DNA of 64,000 nt, from assembly GCA_036346395.1 (NCBI GenBank), contig JAYEVG010000047.1:414894-478893 (forward strand), given 5' to 3'. Below are positions 23,161-34,997 of the stretch, piece after piece (within the stretch, counting starts at the first letter, position 1; the number at the start of each line of letters is the position of its first letter). The stretch is from Hsuehochloa calcarea. Lineage: Eukaryota > Streptophyta > Magnoliopsida > Poales > Poaceae. Below the pieces are notes generated by a model. That model saw only the letters and a list, made by a program, of their open reading frames with translations, made no database searches and was not told where the DNA came from. A program made the translations under genes and the position numbers.

Positions 23161-23821
23161 ATCTGAATTGGGCTTGAAAATCTTATCCAAAACTTGAGCT
23201 TTAAGTCCCCTTTTGCTCTCCCATCACACGGGCTTCTTTCCTCCTTGATCAGCCACATGGGCTGCTTGACTTTCTCCTTCCCAACCGCTTTGACCTTCTT
23301 GTTCTTCATTAGTAGGCAACAAATATGGTTACCCTCCTCCTTGTGCTCTTCTATTGCTTTGGCTCCAGCCTCCCTCTCGGTTCCAAAGACCTTAAGCTTG
23401 TCGAACCTGAAAATGGACAAAGTATTGCTTTTACGTAGTGTTCAATTCTCACGGAAAACACAAATAAACTTGTTAAGAAACAATTGCACCTGTTGTTTGA
23501 AAAATGTAGCTCTTGCTTCATAAACAGCCTCATAAGTAGTCGGGATATCCTCATAACTATGTTTCTCCCTTTTTGTGGTGAAACTATGGAAGAAGATGCT
23601 ACTACTGTTGTCTGCACTGTTACATGCCTGCAAAAGCACCCCATTGAGCACAGATTGTATGTAATTCCATCTCTTAACAATACCCAACTGTCCTTGACAA
23701 GGGTTGCTTGTCTATCTCTAGAACTTGCTAATCTTCATTGGTAGATTTTCCAGTCATTAACTCAGTTGTTTATGCTTATATGGTCTTAGGATGGATCTGA
23801 CATTGCCAAACAAAACTGCAG
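23161..23821. other. Unassigned sequence upstream of the transportin fragment
   Basis: AT-rich, with only short ORFs on both strands. 23404-23520 could be an exon remnant, but I recognise no protein. Confidence 0.3.
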
Positions 23822-24378
23822 GCACATTTCAAAAATGTTACTGAATTCATCATGCAAGGTGATGAAGATTCAGATGATGAGGTTGCTCTTGACTCTTGTG
23901 AATTCTGGTACATTTTCTCGCAACATAGTGAATTCGACATGTCATGTTCAAGCTTTGTACTATCATTTTTATCTTAGTACTAACTATCGGTAAACTTTCC
24001 AGGTCTGTAAACTGTGATGTCAACATGCCTCCTGAAGGCTTGCAAGAATTCTTGCCATGCTTAGTCCCAGTACATAATTTTTTTTCCCCCTTATTTAAAG
24101 TCATGTTCAAGCTTTGTATTATCGTTTTTTATCTTAGTACTAACTATCGGTAAACTTTCCAGGTCTGTGAACTGTGATGTCAACATGCCTCCTGAAGGCT
24201 TGCAGGAATTCTTGCCATGCTTTGTCCCAGTATATAATTTTTTTTCCTTATTTAAACTACCTCCGATACATGTTGGTGTTGGTTACAATTTTGTAACACC
24301 ATTCTTAATATTTATTTTCTAGACTTTGTTACCGAACATGATCTACGCTGATGGTAATGAGTCACTCGCAAAACCCAG
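23822..24378 (+). pseudogene. Transportin (importin beta-2) gene fragment with a duplicated exon
   Basis: Three exon-like pieces follow splice-acceptor sequences. 23822-23908 encodes a HEAT-repeat piece ending DEDSDDEVALDSCEFW. 24003-24070 encodes SVNCDVNMPPEGLQEFLP. 24323-24378 encodes LLPNMIYADGNESLAKP. This order matches the early HEAT region of transportin-1 family nuclear import receptors. The middle exon and its intron are repeated (24163-24230) by a 159-bp tandem duplication (23941 and 24100). The first piece lacks a GT donor and no other transportin exons are found, so it is a dead gene fragment. Confidence 0.75.
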
Positions 24379-25753
24379 GTTTTCTATACCAAAAAAGTCT
24401 ACTGTGTACAATTCAATGAGTAGGTCTACTGTTCAAACAACCTAAGATATACCTTAAAGCCAAGGACGACATTGATTAAAGGGGAGGACGACATACCTCA
24501 ACCTCCCCTAACTGAATCAATTCCTAAGGTTAGCACTGATTTCAACGCTACGTCTGTCGAAGATCCTGATGTGGCTCCGAGGGAGGCGAAATAACAAAGG
24601 AGGTCAATACTTGTGTTTCGGGTGCCCATTGGTACATCCAACATTGATCGCTGTCTATGATTGGTTTTGCAACTTCACGGGTTATTTAGACAGTTTTGTA
24701 ATTCAAGGGTAGAGTAGACGTTTTCTTTTTCAATATGAAAGGGGAACAACGTTTTCTTCCTGACTCTTGGGGACAGTGGTCTAGGATTTGGAGATGCAGG
24801 CCCTGCAGCCTCACGCTCAACAGGCCTTGGGACATACCAGTATGTCTTTCTGTACTCTTCAACACTAAATCACTTATTGATGTAGTTATTAGACTCATCT
24901 GGTAAGATAGATAGGTTTGGTTGGCTTGGTCAATTAACCAGTTAACCCGGACGTCAACGACTATCACTTGGCTTGGCGCAGACTATACAAGAGAATTCTG
25001 GCACAAATCATTTCCCTATTCTTCTCATATCCCTAGAGCAACTAAGTTTTATACAAGAGAATTTTAGCACAAATCATTTCCTTGTTCTCGTACCCCTAAA
25101 ACAACTAAGTTTCAAACTATGACGTCGGATGGGTAGAAGTGCTAAAAGTACCCATGGTCCAGCCGACCATAGGAGGAATGGTGCTCTGCCGCCTGTCAGT
25201 GCGAATGCCACAGCTTATCCTCGTGCTCAGTAACTATCTTGACATCAGATAATCGGACGGACCAATGCCGCCGCAGGTAAACCTAACTAAAACTATGAGC
25301 ACTCGTATGGCTGCGAAGCTACAAAAGCTTGCTTCATTTGTGACCATCAATAAAGGGCAAGCTAAAAACTACTGCCACATAAGCACTGCATTATCAGTAC
25401 AGCAATATCAATTCACCTGTAAATAATTCACAGCAGTATACATCAAGTTTCTCAATCAGCGTACCAGCTCCTAATTCAACTGAGATAAGCTTTTGTTAAA
25501 TAAAACAAAACTGAGCTAAGCTAGGAATTATGGCAACTGAACAGAGCAACACGAGCCAATGAACGTTGCATAAAATGACAGGTTCACGGCGCAAATGTTA
25601 TGAAAACCTCCCGAGAATAAAAATCAACCTACATTCAAAATCCACATGCAACAGAACTGTCGACAACTAACGCCCTGTGGATCAAGAACATCTCGACCCA
25701 ACAACACTTGTAAGAGAAAATGAATAAAGTACTCGCATCTTCCGAGCAAGATT
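24379..25753. other. Intergenic, no gene recognised
   Basis: A short open stretch at about 24485-24590 resembles no protein I know. A degenerate tandem duplication of about 70 bp lies at 24985-25113 (ACAAGAGAATT...GCACAAATCATTTCC...CAACTAAGTTT twice). The remainder is AT-rich. Confidence 0.4.
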
Positions 25754-26531
25754 CACACTATATGCTAAGATCAACATGCTATTTATCCCATTCTCACATA
25801 AGCAAGTCAACAATATACCATCACAAAAAGATAAACAGTTATATCAGCAATAATTGCTCCTTGCAGTAAGCAAATAACTCAAACTATGAAGATCAGATCA
25901 ACATAACTTAAACAATTAACCCAACATATAATTCGAATTCAACAGTACTAGGATCCATCATGGTATTGTTACGCTAATTTTTGCTAACCTTCCATGGGCA
26001 GCTGCTATTTTAACAACAAAATGACATATTCACACCACATCTTTATCAAACATATTGCACAGAATGACAGATAAAATTCGAAATTGTTGTGTTAACCATC
26101 CATGGGACCACAAATCTATCTTAGACACTGAATCAATACACCACTTAGCTAATTTCCACACGACCAGAAATCGCAGCCAAATCTCGCACCCAATAGATGA
26201 AGAAACTCTTGATACCGCAATGGATATTACCAAATCATGGACAACATAATGAATAAACCCACACCATCATCGCATAGGACATCAGAAACACAAGCTTCAC
26301 CTTACATGCTAAGATCAACATGCTACATATATCATATCACCAAGTCAAACAATATAGCATCGCAGCGGATAAAGATAACAATTTTAAGGTGCGATCAATA
26401 ACAACTACTAGCCTGCAATAGGTCAGTAACTCAGACAGTCGAGATCACAACAGCGAAACAAGAGCGATTAGCCAAAACATAATTCGAATTCAACAGTACT
26501 TGATAATATCAATCATGGCATGGTATCGAAA
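25754..26531. repeat. Diverged tandem duplication downstream of the ubiquitin-S27a gene
   Basis: A block near 25754-25970 (ATGCTAAGATCAACATGCTA, ...ACATAATTCGAATTCAACAGTACT) recurs with many changes at about 26308-26531. The period is about 550 bp. It lies 3' of the minus-strand ubiquitin gene, partly within 140 bp of its stop. No ORF. Confidence 0.65.
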
Positions 26532-26665
26532 CCAAAAGTAAGCATCACCATCGCAGATGCAGGTGTTCTGTTCCAACAAACTACTTTAATACGACAGAGA
26601 CAAAAAAGGATTATAATCTAACGAAACATTTCCTTTACTTCTTCCCCAGAGCTGAGCAGAGCAGC

Positions 26666-27133
26666 CTACGCCTTCTGGTTGTAAACGTAGGTGAGTCCGC
26701 ACTTACCGCAGTAGTGGCGGTCGAAGTGGTTGGCCATGAAGGTCCCGGCGCCGCACTCGCCGTTGGGGCACTCCTTGCGGAGGCGGGTGACCTTGCCGGT
26801 GGCGTCGTCGACCTTGTAGAACTGGAGCACGGCGAGCTTCACCTTCTTGTGCTTGTGCTTTTGCTTCTTGGGTTTGGTGTACGTCTTCTTCTTGCGCTTC
26901 TTGGCGCCGCCCCTCAGGCGGAGCACCAGGTGCAGCGTCGACTCCTTCTGGATGTTGTAGTCGGCGAGCGTGCGGCCGTCCTCCAGCTGCTTGCCGGCGA
27001 AGATGAGCCGCTGCTGGTCCGGCGGGATGCCCTCCTTGTCCTGGATCTTGGCCTTCACGTTGTCGATGGTGTCCGAGGACTCCACCTCCAGCGTGATGGT
27101 CTTCCCCGTCAGGGTCTTCACGAAGATCTGCAT
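26666..27133 (-). CDS. RPS27A: Ubiquitin-40S ribosomal protein S27a fusion
   Basis: One uninterrupted exon of 155 codons. Residues 1-76 are plant-type ubiquitin (Ser19, Asp24, Ala57) ending in the RLRGG processing site. Residues 77-155 are ribosomal protein eS31/S27a: a Lys-rich segment (KKRKKKTYTKPKKQKHKHKK), then a zinc finger with Cys122, Cys127, Cys142 and Cys145. Deubiquitinases cleave the fusion co-translationally to give free ubiquitin and a small-subunit protein. Length and sequence fit the family exactly, so the gene is likely functional. From memory rice has two such genes, and the one near LPD1 on chromosome 1 is UBQ5. It is transcribed away from the SWC5-like gene, with 380 bp between the start codons. 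Confidence 0.98.
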   Translation of the reverse strand: MQIFVKTLTGKTITLEVESSDTIDNVKAKIQDKEGIPPDQQRLIFAGKQLEDGRTLADYNIQKESTLHLVLRLRGGAKKRKKKTYTKPKKQKHKHKKVKLAVLQFYKVDDATGKVTRLRKECPNGECGAGTFMANHFDRHYCGKCGLTYVYNQKA

Positions 27134-27513
27134 ATTGGCCGGCGCTTGCTCCGGCGGCCGCGGCAGCGGCGGCCTACCTACCTGAGGCGGAGGCTACAGT
27201 TCGCGGCGGCCGCGGCGTGATCTGGGCGGGTAGGGTTTTGGTGGAGAGAGAGAGAGGTGACGATTTTATAGCTGTGGTGAGGCGGTGTGCGCCGCTAGAT
27301 ATGGAGGGTTTCGATCGGACGGTAGATATGACCCCGAGTGGTAGTTGGGCCCTATGGGCCTTTTGGTTGGGCCTCGTGGTTTCCAACCTCCCCATTGGTC
27401 TGTGGTCTGTCCTTACCCCGACGCCTCGCACCGCTTCCGCCGCCGAGCCGAAGCCGACGCCTACTATCGCCGCCGCCGCCGAGCCGGCGAGGACGCTTGA
27501 GACCACGTCGGAG
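27134..27513. promoter_or_regulatory. Shared head-to-head promoter of the ubiquitin-S27a and SWC5-like genes
   Basis: For the minus-strand ubiquitin gene: TATAAAAT at 27263-27270 (minus), telo-boxes AAACCCT at 27232-27238 and 27305-27311 (minus), and three site II-type TGGGCC words at 27346-27351, 27355-27360 and 27368-27373. Telo-box plus site II is the known signature of plant ribosomal-protein promoters. No TATA box is obvious for the plus-strand gene. The site II words lie about 145-170 bp before its ATG and could serve both directions. Confidence 0.7.
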
Positions 27514-30500
27514 ATGGCGTCGAGCAGATCCTCCGGTGACGTTGGCGGTTCAGGTACGAAGCTCCGGTAGCAACCCCAAATCTTGGACACATGGGTTGCT
27601 TTTCTTGGTTACGTGGGATTAAAGTTAAAGAAAGAGTAGGTGTGTTCTTTGTTAGATTTGCGCGTCTAGTTCCGATGTTCGTGTGGGGACTGGAGATCTC
27701 GTGTGATGACCCGATCGCCGACGAACGGGTCTCACAATTTTCGGTGGAATGTGGTTGCTGAAATCGGGAGATTGGAGAAAGCAGGAGATGAGAAACCAGA
27801 GAAGAAGAGGATGGGGAAAACTGAGTTCATTTCTCTCTGATTCTTATCGTAATCGCAAACCCACAACGCTTTTTTCCCACAACTCAACACATGCGCACTT
27901 ACAGCTGGGCCTTCCTGCCAGCATCGCTTGCCGTGTCATTCCTGCAGTGGCCGCCTTCACCTTCGTCCCTCGTATCTGGTGGAGGCGTGACACCTTCCCC
28001 CCCTGAGACGAAACCGGTTCCCAAATCCTTACCGACGGAAAACGCTGCTTCATAACATAGTAATCCTCCCAGGTAGCAGATTCGGTTGGAATTGTCGACC
28101 ATTTCACCAAAATTTGCGGCATTGTCGAATTGCCTTTCTTGACCAGGCGATGATCTAGAATGTCCTTTGGCTGCGGAACTCCAGTAGTAAGATCAATGGG
28201 CTTTGGCAGTTCAGAAAACACCGGTGTATAACTCGGAGTAAAAGGCTTCAGCTGAGAAACATGGAAAACCGGATGCACCATGGAATCAGTGGGCAAGTCC
28301 AGCTTGTAAGCAACTGCCCCAATTCACTCGAGCACCACAAATGGACTGAAATACTTAAAAGCCAGTTTAGGATACGGACGATTGACCATTGAATGCTGCA
28401 CATAAGGTTGTAATTTGAGCAACACACGGTCTCCTACCTGAAATTGTGAGTGGTGTTTGTCAGTTTGTGTTCTCATTCGATGTTGAGCCTTCGTCAGCTG
28501 ATTGCGTAACATGTCAATATAAGCATGCCTGTCCCGAACCACTTCACCACTTTTGCAATGGTCGAGAAACTATGTTCGGCATGACACGAAATTGGGTTCA
28601 ATTCCATAGAGCGCTTTGAGCGGAGAACAACCCGAACAAAGTGAAAAGTGGAATTATACGAGAATTCTGCCATGGCAATCCATTTCTTCCATTGTCGATG
28701 ACAATCATGTACTACACAGCGGAGATACATCTCCAAACACTGGTTGACTCGCTCACTTTGACGGTCCGTCTGTGGATGATATCTTTGTCTTGTAAAGCAA
28801 TCGAGTTCCTCTGCGCAAACAACTCTTTCCGAATGTCTTGGTGAAGATTTTGTCACGATCCGAGACAATTAAGCGAGGAATGCCATGCAATTTAACCACC
28901 TATTCCAGAAATGCACGAGCCACTTGTGCTGCTGTAAAAGGGTTCTTGAGGGTACAAAATGTGCATATTTTGTGAGACGATCGACAATCACCATGATCAC
29001 GTCATAACCTTCGATTTGGGAAGTCCTCGATGAAATCCATGGTAAAATCTTGCCAGGAACCTTGAGAATAGACAATGGTGTAAAAACCGGTGGTTTCGAT
29101 TGCTATGTTTTGCTTGTTGTGGTAGGGCATTGCTTGATGAAATTTTTCGAATACCGAGTGTCCTCCCATGGCATTGTCATGCAACGCACTAATGAGTTTT
29201 GTCGCAAAGTGTATTGGAGCAAAACCTTTTAATTTGGACTTGTCATAGATAAGCGAGTGAGCAATTCTTGGGCTCCCAAATCCATTTCATACGAGTTAAG
29301 GACTTGTTGAACCCAAACGGGCTGATAGATAGATACAACTTGCAAATTTAACAAATGACTTACACGTGATAGCGCATCAGCAGCGCCATTGTCAACACAT
29401 CGTTTGTACTGAAATTTAAACTGAAGACCGACAAGTTTAGACATAGCTTTGTGTTGTAAATGTGAAGTTAGGTGCTGGTCTTCCCGATTGCACAAACTCT
29501 TGTGATCGGTCAGTATGAGAAATGGACCATGTTGTAAATAAGTCCGCCATCTATCAACGGCCATCATGACTGCGAAACCATCTATCAACGGCCATCATGA
29601 CTGCGAAAAATTCCTTCTCATATATCGATAACTTCTGATTGTTCACACCTAATGCTTTGCTCAAATACGTAATTGGATACGCATTTTGCATAAGTACTGC
29701 TCCTACACCCGTGTCACATGCATCAGTTTCGACAACAAAAGGCATGTGAAAATCTGGCAAGGCTAAGACCGGCGCAATGAGCATTGCTTGTTTCAATTGC
29801 TCGAAAGCTTGAGAAGCTAGAGGTGTCCAGTCAAATTCTCTCTTCTTTAGTAAATTGGTCAGTGGTTTTGCGATAATACCGTAATGGCACACAAACTTTC
29901 TGTAGTAACCCGTGAGACCCAGAAATCCGCGTAATTTAGTTACCGTGGTCGGTCTCGGCCAATTGTCCATAATTGTTGTCTTGTTAGGATCGGCTGCCAC
30001 CCCATCATGTGAGATGATATGCCCCAAATAATCAATGCGCTCTCTGGCAAATGAGCATTTGGACAGCTTTGCATACAAGTTATTGTTGTGCAGTGTGTCC
30101 AGAACCAATTGCAAATATGTGAGGTGCTCCTGCAGAGCACGGCTGTAAACCAAAACATCATCCAAAAACACAATCACAAACTAGGGATGTATGGCGCAAA
30201 TACTGAGTTAATCAAGCATTGGAAGGTTGTCGGCGCATTAGAGAGCCTGAATGGCATAACCTTGAACTGGAAATGCCCATGATGGGTCTTGAACGCTGTC
30301 TTTTCTTCATCTTCTGGACGCATCCGAATCTGATGATAATCTGTGCGTAAATCCAATTTGGAAAAGAACTTGGTGTTGGCCAGTTCATCAAGAAGCTCAT
30401 CAATGACCGGAAGAGGAAACTTGTTCTTCACCACAAAAGTATTCAAGCAACGGTAATCGATATAGAATCGCCACCAGCCATCTTTTTTCTGTACTAATTG

Positions 30501-33500
30501 CACGGGAGAGGCATACGGGCTCATACTTGGTTGAATTAACCCAGCTTCAAGCATCTCATTCACCCGACGCTCTATCTCATCCTTTTGAAGAGGAGAGTAA
30601 CGATAGGGTCGAGAATTGTGAGTTCGCACTAGCTTGCAAAGTAATGGCATGATCATCGACGATGGGGTGGCGGTGTTTTGGGCTCAGATACAGATTGCGA
30701 TGACCGATCGCCGACGAACAGGTCTCACAAGTCACAAATTTTGGTGGAATGTGGTAGCTGAAATCGGAGATTGGGGAAAGCAGGGATGAGAAACCAGAGA
30801 AGAAGAGGATGGGGAAAACTGAATTCATTTCTCTCGATTCTTGTCGTATTCGCTCTGATTCCTTTTAACTCATTACAGACTCGATTGTGGGCCCGATCGC
30901 GCAAACCCACAACTCAACACACACACACTTACAGATGGGCCTTCCTACCAGCATCGTTTGCCATGTCATTCCTGCAGTGGCCGCCTTCACCTTCGTTCCT
31001 CGTATCTGGTGGAGGCGCGACATCTCGATAAGGTTACTGTGTATGATTTATCATGTGTAGCTCGAATGATTCATCCGTCCGCTGTGCTGTGGCGGTTCTT
31101 GGTAAGGTTACTGTGCATGACTTTTCTGGGTGCGGTGGGGCATTGGATAATCTATGCGCAAGCATTTGTAAGAGGGATTTAATCATTGAGAGAAGAAACT
31201 GTTTGTTTAAGCATGCATGCTGGATTCTGAAATCTGAAGCAACACATTCCATTCCCAATTAGGCAATTTCCTAGTACTAATCTTGCTTTTGATACTTGAA
31301 CTCCGACGCAGATAGATGAATATTCATAGGACAAGTTTGCTATTTTAATTAGTACGATACGAGAACTGATTTTGATTATTGGCTGATGAGTATCTTATGC
31401 AGCTTGAAATGTGTTAAGAGCTTTTGGATATTTTGGGAGGTGCATTCTGTCAAATTCTCTCTTTGCTTGAATGTTCCTTTGGGATTTCATTGGGATATGC
31501 AATTCATTGTTAGTTCCGGCCCATGCATTTGACTCAATTTCTTGACAAGTGTTTGTTATTGAAGGTTTCTTCAACATTTGATCTTTTTAATGTAGAAGAA
31601 CCATTGATTGATTTGACATTCTCCACTTCAAATGGATAATATATGGATCAATACTTAGCCCTAATCCTATTACTATCATCATAGTTTGACAAATGGAGGA
31701 CTAAACAGTCTTCTAAACATGAAACAAAGAAAACAACTTATTTCATTCACAGAAACAACTCTATATTTTGGAATATGAAAGTCATTTGAAAAATAAAAGA
31801 TTGAAATAATGAAGTTTTAAGAGGATCAGTTTGAAGTCACTTGGTTGTGGGCCGCCTTTTGGATATTGTAATTTCCTTACCATTTAACTTGAACTGTTGA
31901 ATAGCACTTTGAATATGTTGAGACTTTTCGAATATTGATTTTGCCATTTTTATATTTCATGTCAAATATGTTTCTGTACTATATGGGCACTACTCTGAAA
32001 CAGGCATATATGCTATTTGAATGGAAAACATGCTGGAAAGATTGAACCAAAAAGAACAGCATTATTGAAATACACAACCTTTGCTATGAATGCAACTAAA
32101 GCCTAAATCAGAACCCCAAACATTTTTCTAAGCACTGGGGACATTTTAACCACCCTTCTTTTCCAATTGGAAGTTCTACGTTGTTGAATTTTAATCTCAT
32201 CTTGTATGTGTCAATGCCAGGGGCTAAAGGTGTGGTTGCAGATGAAACACTACCAGCTTCTGGAAATGCTGATAACTCACAGCAACAGTCTCATGATGAT
32301 GGTGTGTATACTTTATCTCCATGTTTGATTGCCTCTTCTCTTTGTTCCAAGATAATGTTGGTGTTCTTGAACACATTAATCAGAAGGCATCCCTTTAGAT
32401 ATTTGTGTTAAGATTATGAAACTGCGATGTGTACGATTATATGGTTAGGGTTCATAGTCCCATCGAACATTGTAGTTGTCATGCATGGTTGATGTTTTTT
32501 TGCAAAATTCAATAGGCCGTGGCCTCTTGGTGTTCCTTGTCACAAGATATTATGTAGTAAGTAGTAACCACTAACCAGTTGGCTGATTATGATATCTTTG
32601 ATTTTTCTCCTTGTCTAGTAATGTTCCTATTGATTGAAACATCATAATTGGATGCTTGTTTTGTTACTGACAAGTAGTCATGGATATAGAAAACACTGAT
32701 CAAGGATAATTGGAAGAAAAATGAACAATGAATTATTTTGTGTTAATATTGGTGTTCCGTGAACATGAGCTGGTGTAGGCTACCTGGTAGCTCAGAAATT
32801 GGCCTTATATTATATGATACGTTAGTGAAGTTGTGTTATACTGATATACATGTTCCATGTTGAGTTTTTGACAGCATAATGTAACATGTCATGCGTGTTC
32901 GGTCCTTGTGCATATTTTCTTGTTATTATGTCAACGAATGCTTCTGTAAATGTAAGCACATGGCCTGAGGCTTCATTTTCGACAGACACAAAATCACGTG
33001 TGGAGGATGTTTGGAAGAAAATGAACAGTGGTTTGCCTGCTAAGATGCCCAAACCTACAATGAATAAGCTCAATACAGCAGCAAAAGAAAACAAAAGTAA
33101 GGCGACAAATGTGAGTAATCTTTGTGCTATTGACCTTAGTAGCAAGTTGATGTTTAACATGTGATGTATTATATTTCTTTTTATAACTTGAATTATTTGA
33201 TGGTTTGAGTTTAATAGTTATATTTTCTTTTTGAAATTTTCTTGTAGAATTGGACAATCGTTCTGGGCCTTTCATCAAGTAAGGCTTCTACAAATGATCA
33301 AGGCCCCCAAAATGAGCAACAACAGACACAACGTGAAACAATTGGGGATGCCAAAAAACTTGCAGCAAATGCTCTTGCAGCTGTCAGAGATGCTGCCGCT
33401 GCTGCATCTGGAAGTGGGAAAGTGGAGGTGAAGCCGTACTATCAACATCACACACCCTTCTTTTTATTATTATTGACAAATGTTCAAGTATAAATATCAT

Positions 33501-34147
33501 CGAAAAAATGTAATGACACATGGCATATGTGTAGTTCGATTTTTTTACATTGCTGTGTGTTATGTGATGTTCATTCTATTAGAATCGTTTTGAGTCCAAC
33601 TAACTTAAAAATCTGGAACAGCACCCGTAATTTTGGAGTTCTACAGAAGTGTGGCTACACTCTGGCCCTTGCTATGGATATAGATGACAAATTTCTGAAA
33701 ATTTGTATAAATTGTACATCTGCTTTGATGTGCCATGTGACACTGCTAACCTTCTACTTTATCCAACAGATAACTGAGGTGAGGGACTTCGCTGGCAAAT
33801 ACATCGAAATCAAGAAACTGGTGGATGCTGATTCAAAGGAAGCAATTGAGAAGGCCAAGGCAGCTGGTGTAGCCCCATCTGCTCTCGATAATATTCTTGA
33901 CCAGATAAGGAAGAAACAGAAGCTAAGTGTCCTGGACAAGACTAAGAAAGACTGGGTAGAGTTCAAGGAAGAGAACAAAGGCATGGAGGAGGAGTTGGAC
34001 GCTTACAAGAAGAGCTCGAACAAATATCTCGACAAGGTGTCATTCTTGCAGAGAGCTGATTACAGAGAGTTTGAGCGCGAGAGGGATGCACGGTTGTCGA
34101 TGATTGCTAAGCGGAGGAGCGATAATATGCGGGAGGATGACGTGTAG
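27514..34147 (+). CDS. SWC5: SWC5/BCNT-domain protein (SWR1 chromatin-remodelling complex subunit)
   Basis: Model from splice signals and phase: exons 27514-27553, 32221-32301, 32986-33110, 33248-33427 and 33770-34147, giving 804 nt and 267 aa with every junction in phase. The hallmark is the C-terminal BCNT-C domain (about residues 196-262: KDWVEFKEE, NKYLDKVSFLQRADYREFERERDARL). An N-terminal VEDVWKKMNSGLPAK segment (Trp50) is also typical. SWC5 helps the SWR1 complex exchange H2A for H2A.Z in the nucleus. Length is close to Arabidopsis SWC5. The 4.7-kb first intron is swollen by a gypsy element. The start is the ATG that gives the short first exon; it lies 380 bp from the ubiquitin ATG. 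The first exon is the least certain part. Confidence 0.87.
27702..27992 (-). repeat. 3' LTR of the intronic gypsy element
   Basis: Matches 30696-31022, but lacks about 40 bp present there near 30848-30895. Confidence 0.9.
27993..30656 (-). pseudogene. Gypsy pol of the intronic element: RT, RNase H, integrase, chromodomain-like end
   Basis: From high to low coordinates: RT 30656-30174 (VQKKDGWWRFYIDYRCLN, FPLPVIDELLDEL, FSKLDLRTDYHQIRM) continuing in 30177-29554 with FLDDVLVYS as the catalytic box; RNase H with VVETDACDTGVGAVL; integrase pieces at 29075-28494 (VDRLTKYAHFVP, HPQTDRQSERVN); then HPVFHVSQLKP and a chromodomain-like ILVKWS..ATWED segment at about 28296-27960. The RT frame ends in a stop at 30174. 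A 31-bp tandem duplication (29547-29577 and 29578-29608) shifts the frame in RNase H. More breaks follow in integrase. It is not functional. Confidence 0.87.
30696..31022 (-). repeat. 5' LTR of the intronic gypsy element
   Basis: Ends TGTCGCGCC (minus strand) at 31022 and CGCA at 30696. The target copy TCTCG follows at 31023-31027. Confidence 0.9.
31028..32220 (+). other. Rest of intron 1 of the SWC5-like gene
   Basis: AT-rich, with no ORF of note. A short repeat of TAAGGTTACTGTG occurs near 31030 and 31103. It ends in the acceptor TCAATGCCAG at 32220. Confidence 0.6.
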
Positions 34148-34997
34148 GCTTGAAAAATGTACCATCTTTGTATCTCTTTCTCCTCCTTTTGTTGTAGACA
34201 TTCTTTTGAGATGATGATAGAGACATTATTTTGTCAATGCCTTCTCATATCTTTCAATCTGTTGATTAATGTGAATGAAGAAGATGAAGTGCACATTGAT
34301 ACTGTTTGTATGCATATATGTATGCCAGTCTATCCATTCATTTTTGGAGAAGCTAGGTTTGGTAACATTCTGAAATTGGAAGCAGGTGCTACTAGAACTT
34401 TTCAAACAATAATGGAGAGTTCAGAAATTCCAGATACAAGGTTTATTCTGCTTGTAAGGCTGAAAAAGGTTGCATATTTTATATTGGCATAATGCAACAA
34501 TTAACATTGATGATCAGAATAACAAGGGCTCTACCTTTTTTCTAAGTTGTTGGGCAATAGAAAATGTACCAATTGAATGTGTTTTTAGCTAAATTGGTGT
34601 GTTTTTTATTTGTAATAGCAAAAGTAGTCTTCGTTCGTACCGCATCACACCAAAGGAGTACTGTTTTGCACTATTTAATACTGTAGCACATCACGTTTAG
34701 CAATATACCGGTCACCATTGTACAGTATTTTTTAAAAAAAAAAAAATAAAAAAACTACTTTTACTATTACAACTATTACAAATAGAAAACCGCAGTTGAA
34801 TACGGCTAAAATAGCATGCCGTGCTTCGACTAGCCCAGCACGATTTGCTCGCGTCAGTCCCAGACAATGTGCGTTGAAAGTTCAGCCTGAGCAACCGCAG
34901 CACGCTAGTGTTAGCTTATTGTACATTCTTGTGGTCTCCAAGAAACAGCGGTTACAGACACACACAAGCGAGAGAGAGAGAGAGAGAGAGAGCAGTC
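34148..34997 (+). other. 3' region of the SWC5-like gene and upstream region of the cyclase-like gene
   Basis: AT-rich at first, then a poly-A-like tract at 34729-34746. A (GA)n run at 34970-34992 lies directly before the next start codon and is probably 5' UTR. No TATA box was assigned with confidence. Confidence 0.5.

Larger units (their letters stand above)
27702..31022 (-). mobile_element. Gag-less Ty3/gypsy element in intron 1 of the SWC5-like gene
   Basis: Minus-strand element with LTRs at 30696-31022 (5', 327 bp) and 27702-27992 (3', 291 bp), both with TG/CA ends. A perfect target duplication TCTCG flanks it (27697-27701 and 31023-31027). The polypurine tract is 27993-28003 on the minus strand (GGGGGGGAAGG). 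After the 5' LTR a degenerate Met-type primer site (GTATCTGAGCC) is possible. RT follows almost at once, so gag and protease are missing. It is transcribed opposite to its host gene. Confidence 0.92.

Noticed and set aside
26666..27133. Polyubiquitin gene
   Set aside because: Only one ubiquitin unit, followed by the S27a zinc-finger extension.
26714..27220. 168-aa plus-strand ORF over the ubiquitin gene
   Set aside because: Antisense shadow of a GC-rich, strongly conserved gene; no family likeness.
29554..30656. Stand-alone reverse transcriptase as a defence or domesticated system
   Set aside because: It is flanked by LTRs, a polypurine tract and target copies, and it is frameshifted; an ordinary gypsy remnant.
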